The position numbers were made by a program, and so were the translations under genes. Shown one piece after another: positions 26,181 to 34,535 of a stretch of 60,085 nt of DNA (within the stretch, counting starts at the first letter, position 1; each line of letters opens with the position of its first letter). Origin of the DNA: Armatimonadota bacterium (GTDB lineage Bacteria > Armatimonadota > Fimbriimonadia > Fimbriimonadales > GBS-DC); NCBI GenBank assembly GCA_023511915.1, contig JAIMAN010000010.1, forward strand, positions 1 through 60,085. The letters run 5' to 3'. The notes below the pieces were generated by a model, which worked only from the letters and a program-made list of their open reading frames with translations, did no database searches and was not told the origin of the DNA.

Positions 26181-26984
26181 GTGAGGCAGCAGGGCTGGAT
26201 TTTAGCGGTCATCAACCAGAAGGGCGGCGTCGGCAAAACCACGACGGCGGTCAACTTAGCCGTGGGGTTTGCACTGGGCGGCGAGCCGACGCTGTTGGTG
26301 GACGCCGACCCACAGGCGAACGCCACCAGCGGGCTGGGACTGGATCCACGAACCGCGCCCCGCAACCTCTTTCAGTGGATTCAAGATTGGCTGGCACACT
26401 CGTCGGGCGACCTTATCGAACCGCCAATTCTGGAAACGACGCGCCCGAATCTGCACCTTATCCCCGCAAGTATCGACTTGGCAGGTGTGGATGTCATGCT
26501 GGCTTCTCGGATTGCTCGCGAGACGATTCTGAAGAGCCTCCTCTCTCCGCTTCAGGAGAGGTATCGGTGGATTGTTATTGACACGCCGCCCTCGCTGGGG
26601 ATACTCACGATTAACGCACTCACAGCGGCGGACGGGCTAATCGTGCCTGTGCAGTGCGAGTATTACGCGCTGGAGGGGTTATCGCAACTGTTGCAGACGA
26701 TAGATTTGGTGCGGCAACACCTGAACCCGCGCGTCGAGATTTGGAAGGTGCTGCTCACGATGCACGACTCGCGCACGCGCCTTGCGGAACAGGTGGAACA
26801 GGAGGTACGCAAGTTTTTCGGGGCGAAAGTTGCTCGGAGCGTCATTCCGCGCAACATTCGTGTCAGCGAGTCGCCCAGTTTTGGGCAGTCGGTTTTGGAA
26901 TACGACCCCCGCTCACGGGGGGCACAGGCGTATCTGGAATTCGTCGAGGAGGTTAAAGCGTATGCCGCGTCCTGCACTGGGTAG
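26181..26984 (+). CDS. parA: Chromosome partitioning ATPase ParA (Soj)
   Basis: 267 aa from GTG 26181. It is a deviant Walker-A ATPase that, with ParB and parS, positions origins. Motifs: ILAVINQKGGVGKTTTAVNLAVGF, LLVDADPQANATSGLG, the switch/Walker B region WIVIDTPPSLGILTINAL, and VPVQCEYYALEGLSQLLQTI. The short N-terminus without a helix-turn-helix puts it with chromosomal Soj proteins rather than plasmid type Ia ParA. It overlaps parB by 23 bases. Proximity to oriC (11 kb) fits a chromosomal par locus. Confidence 0.95.
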   Translation: MRQQGWILAVINQKGGVGKTTTAVNLAVGFALGGEPTLLVDADPQANATSGLGLDPRTAPRNLFQWIQDWLAHSSGDLIEPPILETTRPNLHLIPASIDLAGVDVMLASRIARETILKSLLSPLQERYRWIVIDTPPSLGILTINALTAADGLIVPVQCEYYALEGLSQLLQTIDLVRQHLNPRVEIWKVLLTMHDSRTRLAEQVEQEVRKFFGAKVARSVIPRNIRVSESPSFGQSVLEYDPRSRGAQAYLEFVEEVKAYAASCTG

Positions 26985-27834
26985 AGGTCTGAGCGCGTTG
27001 ATTGGGCAGAGCGAGCTGGCGGAGACCCTTGTACGCGAGATACCGATTGCGCAGATTCGCACGAATCCGTACCAGCCGCGTCGGCAGTTTAGCGAGGAGT
27101 CGCTGGAAGAGCTGGCCGCGTCGATTCGCGAGATGGGCGTCCTGCAGCCGATAATCGTTCGGCAGGAAAGCGAGGGGGACTATGTGCTGGTGGCGGGCGA
27201 GCGCCGACTGCGTGCTGCTCGAATGGCGGGGCTGACGACGATCCCCGCGCTTGTGCGTTCCCCATCGGAGCAGCAGATGCTGGAGATGGCGCTGGTCGAG
27301 AATGTGCAGCGTGAGGACATTAATCCAATTGATGCGGCTCTCGCCTACAAACGCCTGATGGACGAGTTTGGGATGACCCAGGAACAGGTTGCCCAGCGCG
27401 TGGGTAAGAGTGTGCCCGCGATTTCGAATACGCTTCGCCTGTTGCAGCTGCCCGAGTATATCATCAAGAGCCTGCAAGAGGGTGTCCTGAGCGAGGGGCA
27501 CGGGCGCGCGCTACTGATGGTGAAAGATCCGACCTTGCAACGCATGTTGTGGAATGAGATCACTTCGGAAGGGCTTAGCGTGCGTGCAGCGGAGTTGCGC
27601 GCCCGCGAGTTGCGCCCGATGAATCCGACGCCGCGCAACGCTCCCGACCCCGCACCCCAGCCTTCGCCGAAGCCAGAGGAGTTGAAAGCGCTGGAACACA
27701 ATCTGAGTGGCTACTTGGGCACGCGCGTTCAGGTTGTGCAAATGGCAGGGGGCGGCGGCAGAATCGTGATAGAGTTTTACTCGGAGGAGGAGCTGGGGCG
27801 CGTTCTGGAACTCATCGCGCCTGACGGTCTGTAG
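26962..27834 (+). CDS. parB: Chromosome partitioning protein ParB (Spo0J)
   Basis: 290 aa. It is a parS-binding CTPase-type ParB. Domains: N-terminal ParA-interaction tail (RPALGRGLSALIG), the nuclease-like CTP-binding core with NPYQPRRQF and LVAGERRLRAARMAGL, the helix-turn-helix region (MTQEQVAQRVGKSVPAISNTLRLLQLPE) and a C-terminal dimerisation domain after a Pro-rich linker (about 220-240). The ATG at 26962 gives the conserved start; longer versions would lie in the parA frame overlap. No parS (TGTTTCACGTGAAACA-like) was found in the window by eye. Confidence 0.95.
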   Translation: MPRPALGRGLSALIGQSELAETLVREIPIAQIRTNPYQPRRQFSEESLEELAASIREMGVLQPIIVRQESEGDYVLVAGERRLRAARMAGLTTIPALVRSPSEQQMLEMALVENVQREDINPIDAALAYKRLMDEFGMTQEQVAQRVGKSVPAISNTLRLLQLPEYIIKSLQEGVLSEGHGRALLMVKDPTLQRMLWNEITSEGLSVRAAELRARELRPMNPTPRNAPDPAPQPSPKPEELKALEHNLSGYLGTRVQVVQMAGGGGRIVIEFYSEEELGRVLELIAPDGL

Positions 27835-27842
27835 GTTTTCAC

Positions 27843-29051
27843 ATGAAAACAACAAGGGTGCCAACGATGGAAAAACAGCGCCAGCAGACGCGGGAAGCCT
27901 TTCGCCAGATGCGGTTCGGGATGTTCGTCCACTGGGGCATCTACTCACTCCTTGAACGGGGCGAGTGGGTCATGCACCAGGAGAAAATCCCCGTTTCTGA
28001 ATACGAACCGCTGATGCATCGATTCAACCCCGTGCGCTTCAACGCCAGTGAGTGGGTACAACTGGCGAAACACGCGGGTATGCGTTACATCACCATCACC
28101 ACCAAGCACCACGATGGCTTCTGCATGTACGACAGTGCACTGACCGACTACAAAATCACGAATACGCCTTTCAAGCGGGATGTCATACGCGAGCTGTCCG
28201 AGGCATGCCGAAGGGCGAACATAGCGCTACTATTCTACTATTCGCCGTTGGATTGGCATCACCCCGCTTACAAGTCGGACTGGAATGCATATACCCGCTA
28301 TTGGCACGGGCAGGTTATCGAACTGGTCGAGAAATATCATCCGATGGGCATCTGGCTTGACGGATGTTGGGATAAAGCCGAAAACATAGACAAAACTTGG
28401 AGGCTCTCCGAGTTGTACCACACCCTACGCAAAATGCAGCCCAACCTGCTCCTCGCGAACAACCACCATCAGAAACCCCTGCCTGACGAGGATATTCAGA
28501 CCTACGAGCAAGAACTGCCTGGAGAGAACAAGATAGGGTTCAATCCTGAGCCGCCGAGTGAAAACGCACTCATCGAGACATGTATGACCATCAACAACAG
28601 CTGGGGGTATAATGCAGGAGACATGAACCACAAATCCGCTGCTCAACTGATACGCATTCTGGCAGGGTGCGCCAGCAGGGATGCGAACCTGTTGTTGAAT
28701 GTGGGACCCAAGCCAGATGGAACGATTCAGTCTGAACATCAGGAACGGTTGCGAGAGGTGGGCACATGGCTTCGGGACTATGGCGAGTCGATCTACGGAA
28801 CGCGCGGAAAAGTTTTCTCCAGCACGCCCTGGGGTGGTGCGACGCGCACTGAGCATCGAATCTACTTACATATCTGGAACCCGCCTGCAGATAGTCAGTT
28901 AGCAATAGAACTACCTCTACGAATAAAGTCGGCAAAATTATTGCGAGATGGAACGCACCTTACCCACCGACAGCAGGAACGCTTGCTAACTGTAGAGTTG
29001 CCAGCCCAGTTGCCTGACTCACGCAACACGGTCGTCGCTTTGGAGGTTTGA
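27843..29051 (+). CDS. GH29 alpha-L-fucosidase
   Basis: 402 aa. It hydrolyses terminal alpha-L-fucose. GH29 features are the N-terminal WFxxxRFGMFVHWGIYS-like segment (RFGMFVHWGIYSLLERGEW), YITITTKHHDGFCMYDS, the nucleophile region PMGIWLDGCWD, and MTINNSWGYN with LLLNVGPKPDGTI. No signal peptide is present, so it acts on imported oligosaccharide in the cytoplasm. It starts only 8 bases after parB and is likely co-transcribed, a strange companion for a partition locus. ATG 27843 lacks a good ribosome-binding site; the internal ATG at 27870 is an alternative. Confidence 0.9.
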   Translation: MKTTRVPTMEKQRQQTREAFRQMRFGMFVHWGIYSLLERGEWVMHQEKIPVSEYEPLMHRFNPVRFNASEWVQLAKHAGMRYITITTKHHDGFCMYDSALTDYKITNTPFKRDVIRELSEACRRANIALLFYYSPLDWHHPAYKSDWNAYTRYWHGQVIELVEKYHPMGIWLDGCWDKAENIDKTWRLSELYHTLRKMQPNLLLANNHHQKPLPDEDIQTYEQELPGENKIGFNPEPPSENALIETCMTINNSWGYNAGDMNHKSAAQLIRILAGCASRDANLLLNVGPKPDGTIQSEHQERLREVGTWLRDYGESIYGTRGKVFSSTPWGGATRTEHRIYLHIWNPPADSQLAIELPLRIKSAKLLRDGTHLTHRQQERLLTVELPAQLPDSRNTVVALEV

Positions 29052-29053
29052 CT

Positions 29054-29761
29054 ATGGAACGCTCAGAGAAACTACTCAGCCGAGAGAACTCCGCGCTGGT
29101 GATTGTCGACGCGCAGGAGGTGTTCCTGAAACCCGTCAAGGTTAGGGACTTCATCGTGGAGAACCTCCAGCTGCTTGTTCAGGTAGCCAAGCAACTGGAG
29201 GTACCCATAATCGCCACCACACAAAACGCCGAAAAGCTTGGCGCTCTGACGCCTAAGCTTGCGGAGCTAATCGGCGATACGCCTGTTGTGGACAAGCTGT
29301 GCTTCAGTTGTCTTGGTTCAGAGCCATTTGCACAGCACCTGCAAGCAACGGGGCGTTCGCAAGTCGTCCTTGCGGGCGTGGAGGCGCACATATGCGTGAT
29401 GCAGACTGCGTTGGATATGCTGAGAGCAGGCTACACGGTGCATATCCCGTATGATGCTGTTGCAAGTCGCCTCAAGCGCGATTGGAAGTACGCGCTACTG
29501 CGGCTATCGAGCAGCGGCGCAGTGGTCAGCGCTGTAGAGTCGGTTGTTTACGAATGGCTCTACGAAGCGGGCACCGACTCGTTTCGCGAGGTGCTACCGC
29601 TTCTCAAAAGCCGTGAGCAAGCGCGACAAGAGGCTGAAGACTCAGACGAAGACGAGGAAGGCGAGGATGTGGAGACGCCCGCGATTGAGGATCCCAACCA
29701 AGAGCAAGAGAACGAAGGTACCGAAGCGTCGTCTACTTCCGAAACAGACTCCGAAGAATGA
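29054..29761 (+). CDS. Isochorismatase-family cysteine hydrolase with acidic tail
   Basis: 235 aa. Residues 1-185 form an isochorismatase-like hydrolase with candidate Asp-Lys-Cys triad: ALVIVDAQEVF, TTQNAEKLG and VLAGVEAHICVMQTALDML. The resemblance is to the YcaC / ISOC-type group, whose substrates are mostly unknown. The last 45 residues are almost all Glu, Asp, Ser and Thr (DSDEDEEGEDVE and onward), an intrinsically disordered acidic tail unusual for this family. ATG 29054 follows GGAGG by 7 bases. It starts 2 bases after the fucosidase stop. The tail-coding end overlaps the convergent proline dehydrogenase gene by 29 bases. Confidence 0.85.
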   Translation: MERSEKLLSRENSALVIVDAQEVFLKPVKVRDFIVENLQLLVQVAKQLEVPIIATTQNAEKLGALTPKLAELIGDTPVVDKLCFSCLGSEPFAQHLQATGRSQVVLAGVEAHICVMQTALDMLRAGYTVHIPYDAVASRLKRDWKYALLRLSSSGAVVSAVESVVYEWLYEAGTDSFREVLPLLKSREQARQEAEDSDEDEEGEDVETPAIEDPNQEQENEGTEASSTSETDSEE

Positions 29762-30647
29762 AGTAGAGATTGGCGGGACGCTCTGCAAGGCGGCGAGAAA
29801 AGTAGGGATACCACTGCTCGCCATACGGCACATAGATCAGTGTGCGGTAGCCCTCTGCTACTAACCGCTTCTGAAGCTCTCGGCTAATCCCGTAGAGCAA
29901 CTGGAATTCAAACTGCGTTTTGCTCAAGCCCAGTTCCGCTGCGTAGCGTTTAGCATCGCTGATCAGGCGCGTGTCGTGGGTAGCAATCGCAGGCTCGTTG
30001 CCTTTCTCAAGGAGCATCTCCATCTGTATTTTGAACTGTCTGTCTACCGATCGCTTGTCGGGATAGGCGACCTCTTTCGGCTCGGCGTATGCACCCTTGA
30101 CCAGACGAATCCGTGCGCCCAACGCAATCAGTCGCTCCAAATCCTGAGGGGTGCGGTAAAGATAGCTTTGCAGCACTGTGCCAGAGTGCGGATAGCGGGG
30201 GTACAGCTCGCAGAACAGATCCAGTATCGCCTGCGTGTGTTTACTGCTCTCCATGTCTACCCAGACGAAGTTATTGAGTTCCCGCGCGGCTGCCAACACT
30301 TTCTCCAAGTTTCGGCGGGCGATAGAGTCCCCGAGATCTAATCCCAGCTGGGTGAGCTTGATAGAAATACACGAATTGACCCCGCTCTTGTGAATCTGCT
30401 CCAGCAGCGTGATGTATTGCTCTGCGGCGTATTCGGCATCCTCGATGCGGTGAGTGTCTTCCCCCAGATAGTCCAGCGCGACGAGGAAGCCCTCTTGGTT
30501 GAGTTGGCGCGTGATGCGGAGGGCTGTTTCCAGATCCTCGCCTGCGATGAAGCGTTTGATAAGTCCCTGCGTCAATCGGCTGTGCCTAATCCAACGCTTG
30601 AATGCGGGTAGCTCCGCGACCTTCAGTACCAGTGTGCGAGAGAGCAT
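29733..30647 (-). CDS. Proline dehydrogenase
   Basis: 304 aa, a monofunctional FAD-dependent PRODH of the short bacterial type. It oxidises proline to pyrroline-5-carboxylate. Visible: LVALDYLGEDTHRIEDAE, SCISIKLTQLGLDLG, NFVWVDMESSKHTQAILDLF, RIRLVKGAYAEPKEVAYPD, EPAIATHDTRLI and the FAD/substrate region FEFQLLYGISRELQKRLVAEGYRTLIYVPYGEQWYPYFSRRLAERP. The C-terminal YFxRRLAERP is diagnostic for substrate binding. The P5C dehydrogenase partner is not adjacent. Convergent overlap with the acidic-tail gene. Confidence 0.93.
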   Translation of the reverse strand: MLSRTLVLKVAELPAFKRWIRHSRLTQGLIKRFIAGEDLETALRITRQLNQEGFLVALDYLGEDTHRIEDAEYAAEQYITLLEQIHKSGVNSCISIKLTQLGLDLGDSIARRNLEKVLAAARELNNFVWVDMESSKHTQAILDLFCELYPRYPHSGTVLQSYLYRTPQDLERLIALGARIRLVKGAYAEPKEVAYPDKRSVDRQFKIQMEMLLEKGNEPAIATHDTRLISDAKRYAAELGLSKTQFEFQLLYGISRELQKRLVAEGYRTLIYVPYGEQWYPYFSRRLAERPANLYFILRSLFRK

Positions 30648-30672
30648 CGTCGCTTCTCCTGTGGGCTGACGC

Positions 30673-31017
30673 CTACTTTTTGGTCTTTGGCGGCGCGGTT
30701 TCCCACCAGTATTCCATCACATCACGATTCGGGTCAGGCTTTGGCATCTGCTGTTGGGCGGCAGGCTTCGGTTCAGGCGCGGGGCTTGCCTTCGGTTCGG
30801 GCTGGGCAGACATCGCCGCCTGATTGCGCTGCAGCTGCGCCTTGACCTCTTCCTCGCTGAGGGCGGGGGCAGCCTCTTTTGGCTCAGCCTGTTGTTGCTG
30901 CGCGCGCTGCTCCGCAAGGTGCGGCGCGATGTTCGTCTGCCACCCGTACCAGACCACGAACGCGAACAATATGGCAATGAGTCCTGTCCATACAATCGGC
31001 AATCCTCTACGGCGCAT
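30673..31017 (-). CDS. Small membrane-anchored protein with low-complexity tail
   Basis: 114 aa. One N-terminal transmembrane helix (IVWTGLIAILFAFVVWYGW) is followed by a charged, Gln/Ala/Pro/Glu-rich region (QQQQAEPKEAAPA, KPAAQQQMPKPDPNRD). No recognised domain. It is possibly an anchor or spacer protein of the envelope. ATG at 31017 is preceded by TGGAGGTAAACC. It lies 25 bases upstream of proline dehydrogenase on the same strand, so the two may share a transcript. Function unknown. Confidence 0.65.
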   Translation of the reverse strand: MRRRGLPIVWTGLIAILFAFVVWYGWQTNIAPHLAEQRAQQQQAEPKEAAPALSEEEVKAQLQRNQAAMSAQPEPKASPAPEPKPAAQQQMPKPDPNRDVMEYWWETAPPKTKK

Positions 31018-31076
31018 GGTTTACCTCCAGTGTATTATACCCTCCCCGCCCGCTGAAGCGTTCCCGAAGCCAGCGG

Positions 31077-31082
31077 TATAAT
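31077..31082 (+). promoter_or_regulatory. -10 element of acylphosphatase gene, leaderless
   Basis: TATAAT preceded by GG, 7 bases before the ATG at 31090. The transcript should start at or within one base of the start codon. Confidence 0.6.
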
Positions 31083-31089
31083 TGCCGTA

Positions 31090-31362
31090 ATGAAGCGGCT
31101 GTATGCGCGTGTGCATGGGTATGTGCAGGGCGTCGGCTACAGGGCGTTTGCGCAGTCGGAGGCGCAACGGCTGGGGCTGTGCGGCTATGTGCGCAACTGT
31201 GCGGACGGCACAGTGGAGGTCGTTGCGGAGGGGGAAGAAGACGCGCTGCAACTGTTCCTGCACGCGCTTCGACGCGGACCCACAGGCGCGCGGGTGCAGC
31301 GCGTGGACGCCGACTACGCCGAAGCCACACGGAAGTGGAATGCTTTCACGATACGCCGATAA
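31090..31362 (+). CDS. acyP: Acylphosphatase
   Basis: 90 aa, full family length. It hydrolyses acyl phosphates. Signature [46 protein letters not shown] has the catalytic Arg (in GVGYRAF) and Asn (in GYVRN). The gene has a leaderless promoter. Its TAA stop shares a base with the ATG of the next gene (TAATG), so the downstream membrane protein is coupled to it. Confidence 0.95.
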   Translation: MKRLYARVHGYVQGVGYRAFAQSEAQRLGLCGYVRNCADGTVEVVAEGEEDALQLFLHALRRGPTGARVQRVDADYAEATRKWNAFTIRR

Positions 31363-33356
31363 TGCGCGCGCTCATCCTCTGTATACTATGTGTACTCGCA
31401 ACGGTAGTCTCCGCGCAGCCCAAACTGCTGGTGGTATTCGTGCATCAGGCGGTGGATCATGACGCAATCGTGGGTCGAGTGCCGTCGCAGTCGGCGTGGG
31501 TGGTCTGGGAGAAGGGTACGACGGAACCGTATCGGTTAGCGACAGGGTGCACTCTCAAGAGGTTTCCCCAGAACCGCCCCGTGCTGCAGATCGCCTCGCC
31601 AGCGAATGCGACTACCGCGCGTCATCGGCTGCTTGTGCGATCAGGCGCGCCGCGTGAAGTTCTCACCCTGACGCTGGCAAGTCGTCTGCAGCGCATCGGC
31701 AAGCGTGGAGTGTACCTACACACCCCAAAGTCGCCCAGCCCGACCCCCTATGCCCTACTCGCGGTCGCCAGCGACGCCGCCGCGCCTGTGCGAGTGTTCC
31801 CCAGCCTTGAGGCGATGCGCCTCGCCTTTTTCAGCCTTGAAGCAGACTGGGCGCTGTTGGAACTGAAGCGATGGGACTACCGCGCGCTGGAGTTGCTGCT
31901 GGCGGAAGGCGTGGAGGTGTGGGTGTTGGCAATCCCTTCGCCTGACGAGGTGCGCTTCAGCAAGACGCGCCTGAGTGCGGTCGTGCGCTTCGCGGCGCGT
32001 GAACCCAACGGCTTACTCACCTCGCCCAGCACCCGCTGGAACGGGGTCATCCGCGAAGTTGACCTTGCGCCGACACTGTATCGTGCGCTAACGAATCAGC
32101 GGGGAGACGACTGGCTGGGCAACCCTGCCTTTGAGACGCGCCAGTCGGATTGGCATCGCTTCTGGAACGGCTGGCTTGCGCGGGTTGCCCTGCGCGAGAC
32201 GACCGAAGCCGTCGGGCTGGGCGTGCGCGGCAGCGCGCTGACCCGCAGCGCGGAGTGGGCGCAGGCGAACGAACGGCTGACGCCGACTTTTCGCGCGGCG
32301 CTGCTAGGCTTCAATCTGGGCTGGTTGGGCGGGGGCGTTGCGCTCTGGCGGTTGCGCTGGTTGCGTGGGCTTGTCAGGCGAGTGTTCGTGTCGGGGCTGG
32401 CGGTGTTCGCACTCGCGCCTGCTGTGGGGATTGCCTACGCCTACGCGCCCTTCGCCCTCTGGACAGGCGAGTGGCGGGCGGACGCCGCGACCCTCGCGGG
32501 CTGGCTCACGGGGTGTTGGGCAGCGCTGAGTCTGCTGATGGCGGGCTTGGCGCGGTGGGGGCAGGTTCCTCTGCTCGGCGCGGCGGTGATGGTCGCGCTT
32601 GCCGTATTGGGCGCGGACATCCTGATTGCGGGCGGCTACGGGGTGAACCGCTCGCTGCTTAGTGCGGGGATTAGCAGCGTTCCTGCGTTTGGCGTCGGCG
32701 AGGCGTTTTGGGCGTTCGCGTTGACGGGGGGGCTGTTCGCGCCCGCGAGTTGGCTGGAGAGTCGCGGGCGGTTGCGGTTGGGCGCGCGCGGGCAGGCAGC
32801 GCTGGGGATGGCGTATGGGCTGCTGCTAATGCTGTGTGGGCTGCCGTTGCTGGGCGCGGCGTTGAACGCCTGGCTGCCTATGACGCTCGCGTTCGGGCTG
32901 GGCGTCGCCATATTCACGGGGCTACTGCCGCTGCAGATAGACACCCGCCTGCTCGTGCGTGTGGTGGGGGCGTTGCTGGGGGTGGGCGCGTTGCTCACAG
33001 CGTTGGCGGTTGGCATCGATGCGCTCCAGCCGTGGCAGCGTCAAGCGGGCTGGGCGCGCGATTGGTGGGGCGCGCTGGGATGGCGGTTCGCGCCGTTGGC
33101 GTGGCTAAGCGTCATCGGCGGAGTCGCGCTGCTGGCGTATGCGATGCGCCGCACGCTTCGGCAGGTGTGGGAACGCGCCTTCATCCTGCGCACGACGCTG
33201 CTTGCGGGGCTACTCTGCGCAGGCGTCGCGTTGCTGGTCGGCAAGGTCGTCGCCTGCCTCGTCATCCTTGCCGTGGGGCTGATGTTCCTGCTGGAATATC
33301 GGCTTGGCGGCAAGGATTGGGGCTACCCCTACGAGGGGAACGGCGTCGCTCACTAA
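31362..33356 (+). CDS. Large membrane protein with extracytoplasmic N-terminal domain
   Basis: 664 aa. A signal peptide (ALILCILCVLATVVSAQ) is followed by about 300 residues outside the membrane, then 9-11 hydrophobic helices (about 310-655). The N-terminal part carries a motif like the end of alkaline-phosphatase/sulfatase folds (REVDLAPTLYRALTN) but lacks the metal-binding signatures I would expect, so it may be a degenerate member. The overall plan (lost hydrolase domain plus polytopic domain) is not one I can name. The start overlaps the acylphosphatase stop by one base. A longer in-frame version to 31179 overlaps acyP and is rejected. Confidence 0.7.
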   Translation: MRALILCILCVLATVVSAQPKLLVVFVHQAVDHDAIVGRVPSQSAWVVWEKGTTEPYRLATGCTLKRFPQNRPVLQIASPANATTARHRLLVRSGAPREVLTLTLASRLQRIGKRGVYLHTPKSPSPTPYALLAVASDAAAPVRVFPSLEAMRLAFFSLEADWALLELKRWDYRALELLLAEGVEVWVLAIPSPDEVRFSKTRLSAVVRFAAREPNGLLTSPSTRWNGVIREVDLAPTLYRALTNQRGDDWLGNPAFETRQSDWHRFWNGWLARVALRETTEAVGLGVRGSALTRSAEWAQANERLTPTFRAALLGFNLGWLGGGVALWRLRWLRGLVRRVFVSGLAVFALAPAVGIAYAYAPFALWTGEWRADAATLAGWLTGCWAALSLLMAGLARWGQVPLLGAAVMVALAVLGADILIAGGYGVNRSLLSAGISSVPAFGVGEAFWAFALTGGLFAPASWLESRGRLRLGARGQAALGMAYGLLLMLCGLPLLGAALNAWLPMTLAFGLGVAIFTGLLPLQIDTRLLVRVVGALLGVGALLTALAVGIDALQPWQRQAGWARDWWGALGWRFAPLAWLSVIGGVALLAYAMRRTLRQVWERAFILRTTLLAGLLCAGVALLVGKVVACLVILAVGLMFLLEYRLGGKDWGYPYEGNGVAH

Positions 33357-33361
33357 GCAGG

Positions 33362-33367
33362 TATACT
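33362..33367 (+). promoter_or_regulatory. -10 element upstream of the VKOR-DsbA gene
   Basis: TATACT preceded by GG, 19 bases before the ATG at 33387, leaving a short leader with CGGAGGAT as ribosome-binding site. Confidence 0.5.
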
Positions 33368-33386
33368 TATCGCGGAGGATGTCATT

Positions 33387-34532
33387 ATGAGTGTGATTGC
33401 CCAGAATCGCCTGCTAATCCTGTTTGCATCGGTAGGGATGGTGATTTCCGCGCTGTTGTGGATTTCGCACTCGGCGGATTTCGCGCTGCCCTGCACGGGC
33501 GGCGGCTGCGACGAGGTGGCGCGCTCGCCCTACTCGCGAATCGCGGGCATCCCCGTCGCCGCGTTGGGATTCGCATACTTCGGGCTACTGGTGCTAATAG
33601 CGCTCTCGCGCTTACAGTATCCCGAACAGTGGCGCACTTACGGCAAGATGCTGGCTGCGCTCAGCACTTTGGGGGTGCTGGCGTTCGCCTACTTTACTTA
33701 TGTGCAACTTTTCGTGCTGAATCTGTACGCGAAGGGCGCGCCGTGTTGGTGGTGCTTGGCAGCGGCGGGCGCGAATCTGGTCGTGTGGCTGTTGTCGCTG
33801 ATGGGCTTGCGCGGCGCGTTGCAGGCGACGGGCGTGCTTACGCGCGAGTTGGCGCAGTCGCTCGTCGTCTCGCTTGCGCTGGTCGTCGCGGGCTTGGCGT
33901 ATGGCGGCTGGCAGTGGAACCGCGCCACAACCGCACAGACTATCCGAACCGACAACGAGAAGTTGACCTTGCTCTACCTGGACGGTCAGGGCTGGCGCAA
34001 GGGCAACCCAAAGGCGCCACTGGTGATTGTGGAGTTCTCCGACTTCCAGTGCCCCGCCTGCAAGCAAGCCTACGAGTTGCTGGAAACGCAGATTCTGCCC
34101 CAGCTGGGCGACAAAGCGCTGTTCGTGTTCCGCCATTACCCGTTGGTAAACATCCACCCGATGGCGTGGGTCGCGGCGTCGGCGTCGGAAGAGGCGGGCA
34201 AACAAGGCAAGTTCTGGGAGATGTATGCCAAGCTGTTCGAAAGCCAGCAGGCGCTCACCAGGAACCGCATCCTCAAAATCGCCGAAGAGTTGAAACTCGA
34301 TGTCGAAAAAGTGCGTCAGGCGGTGGATAACCAAGACATCTACTTCAAGAAAATCTACCGCGACTTCGAGGAGGGATCCAAGTTGGGGGTGCAGTCCACG
34401 CCCAGCTTTATCGTGGTCTACGAGGGCGAGATGCATGTCGCATCGGGAATGGCGGCGCTGGTCAGCACGCTCAACGCGAACCCCAAGATTCAAGCGTATC
34501 TGGGCAAGCAGATTAATGTCTCTCCGCGATAG
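33387..34532 (+). CDS. VKOR-DsbA fusion for disulfide bond formation
   Basis: 381 aa. Residues 1-180 are a vitamin K epoxide reductase-like quinone oxidoreductase with several helices, an outer Cys pair (PCTGGGCDEV) and the active-site CWWC in APCWWCLAA. Residues about 205-380 are a periplasmic thioredoxin-fold domain with CPAC (SDFQCPACKQAYELL) and the cis-Pro loop STPSFIV. VKOR regenerates the oxidised DsbA-like domain by passing electrons to quinone, so one polypeptide does the job of DsbB and DsbA. This fusion is known in cyanobacteria and some other phyla. It may fold Cys-rich secreted proteins such as those at 39572 and 41286. Confidence 0.93.
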   Translation: MSVIAQNRLLILFASVGMVISALLWISHSADFALPCTGGGCDEVARSPYSRIAGIPVAALGFAYFGLLVLIALSRLQYPEQWRTYGKMLAALSTLGVLAFAYFTYVQLFVLNLYAKGAPCWWCLAAAGANLVVWLLSLMGLRGALQATGVLTRELAQSLVVSLALVVAGLAYGGWQWNRATTAQTIRTDNEKLTLLYLDGQGWRKGNPKAPLVIVEFSDFQCPACKQAYELLETQILPQLGDKALFVFRHYPLVNIHPMAWVAASASEEAGKQGKFWEMYAKLFESQQALTRNRILKIAEELKLDVEKVRQAVDNQDIYFKKIYRDFEEGSKLGVQSTPSFIVVYEGEMHVASGMAALVSTLNANPKIQAYLGKQINVSPR

Positions 34533-34535
34533 GCG

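Noticed and set aside
26085-27834. parS sites near parAB
   Set aside because: I looked for TGTTTCACGTGAAACA-like sequences and saw none; the sites may lie outside the window.
31179-31361. Upstream extension of the large membrane protein
   Set aside because: It overlaps acylphosphatase in another frame; the ATG at 31362 starts a good signal peptide and is coupled by TAATG.
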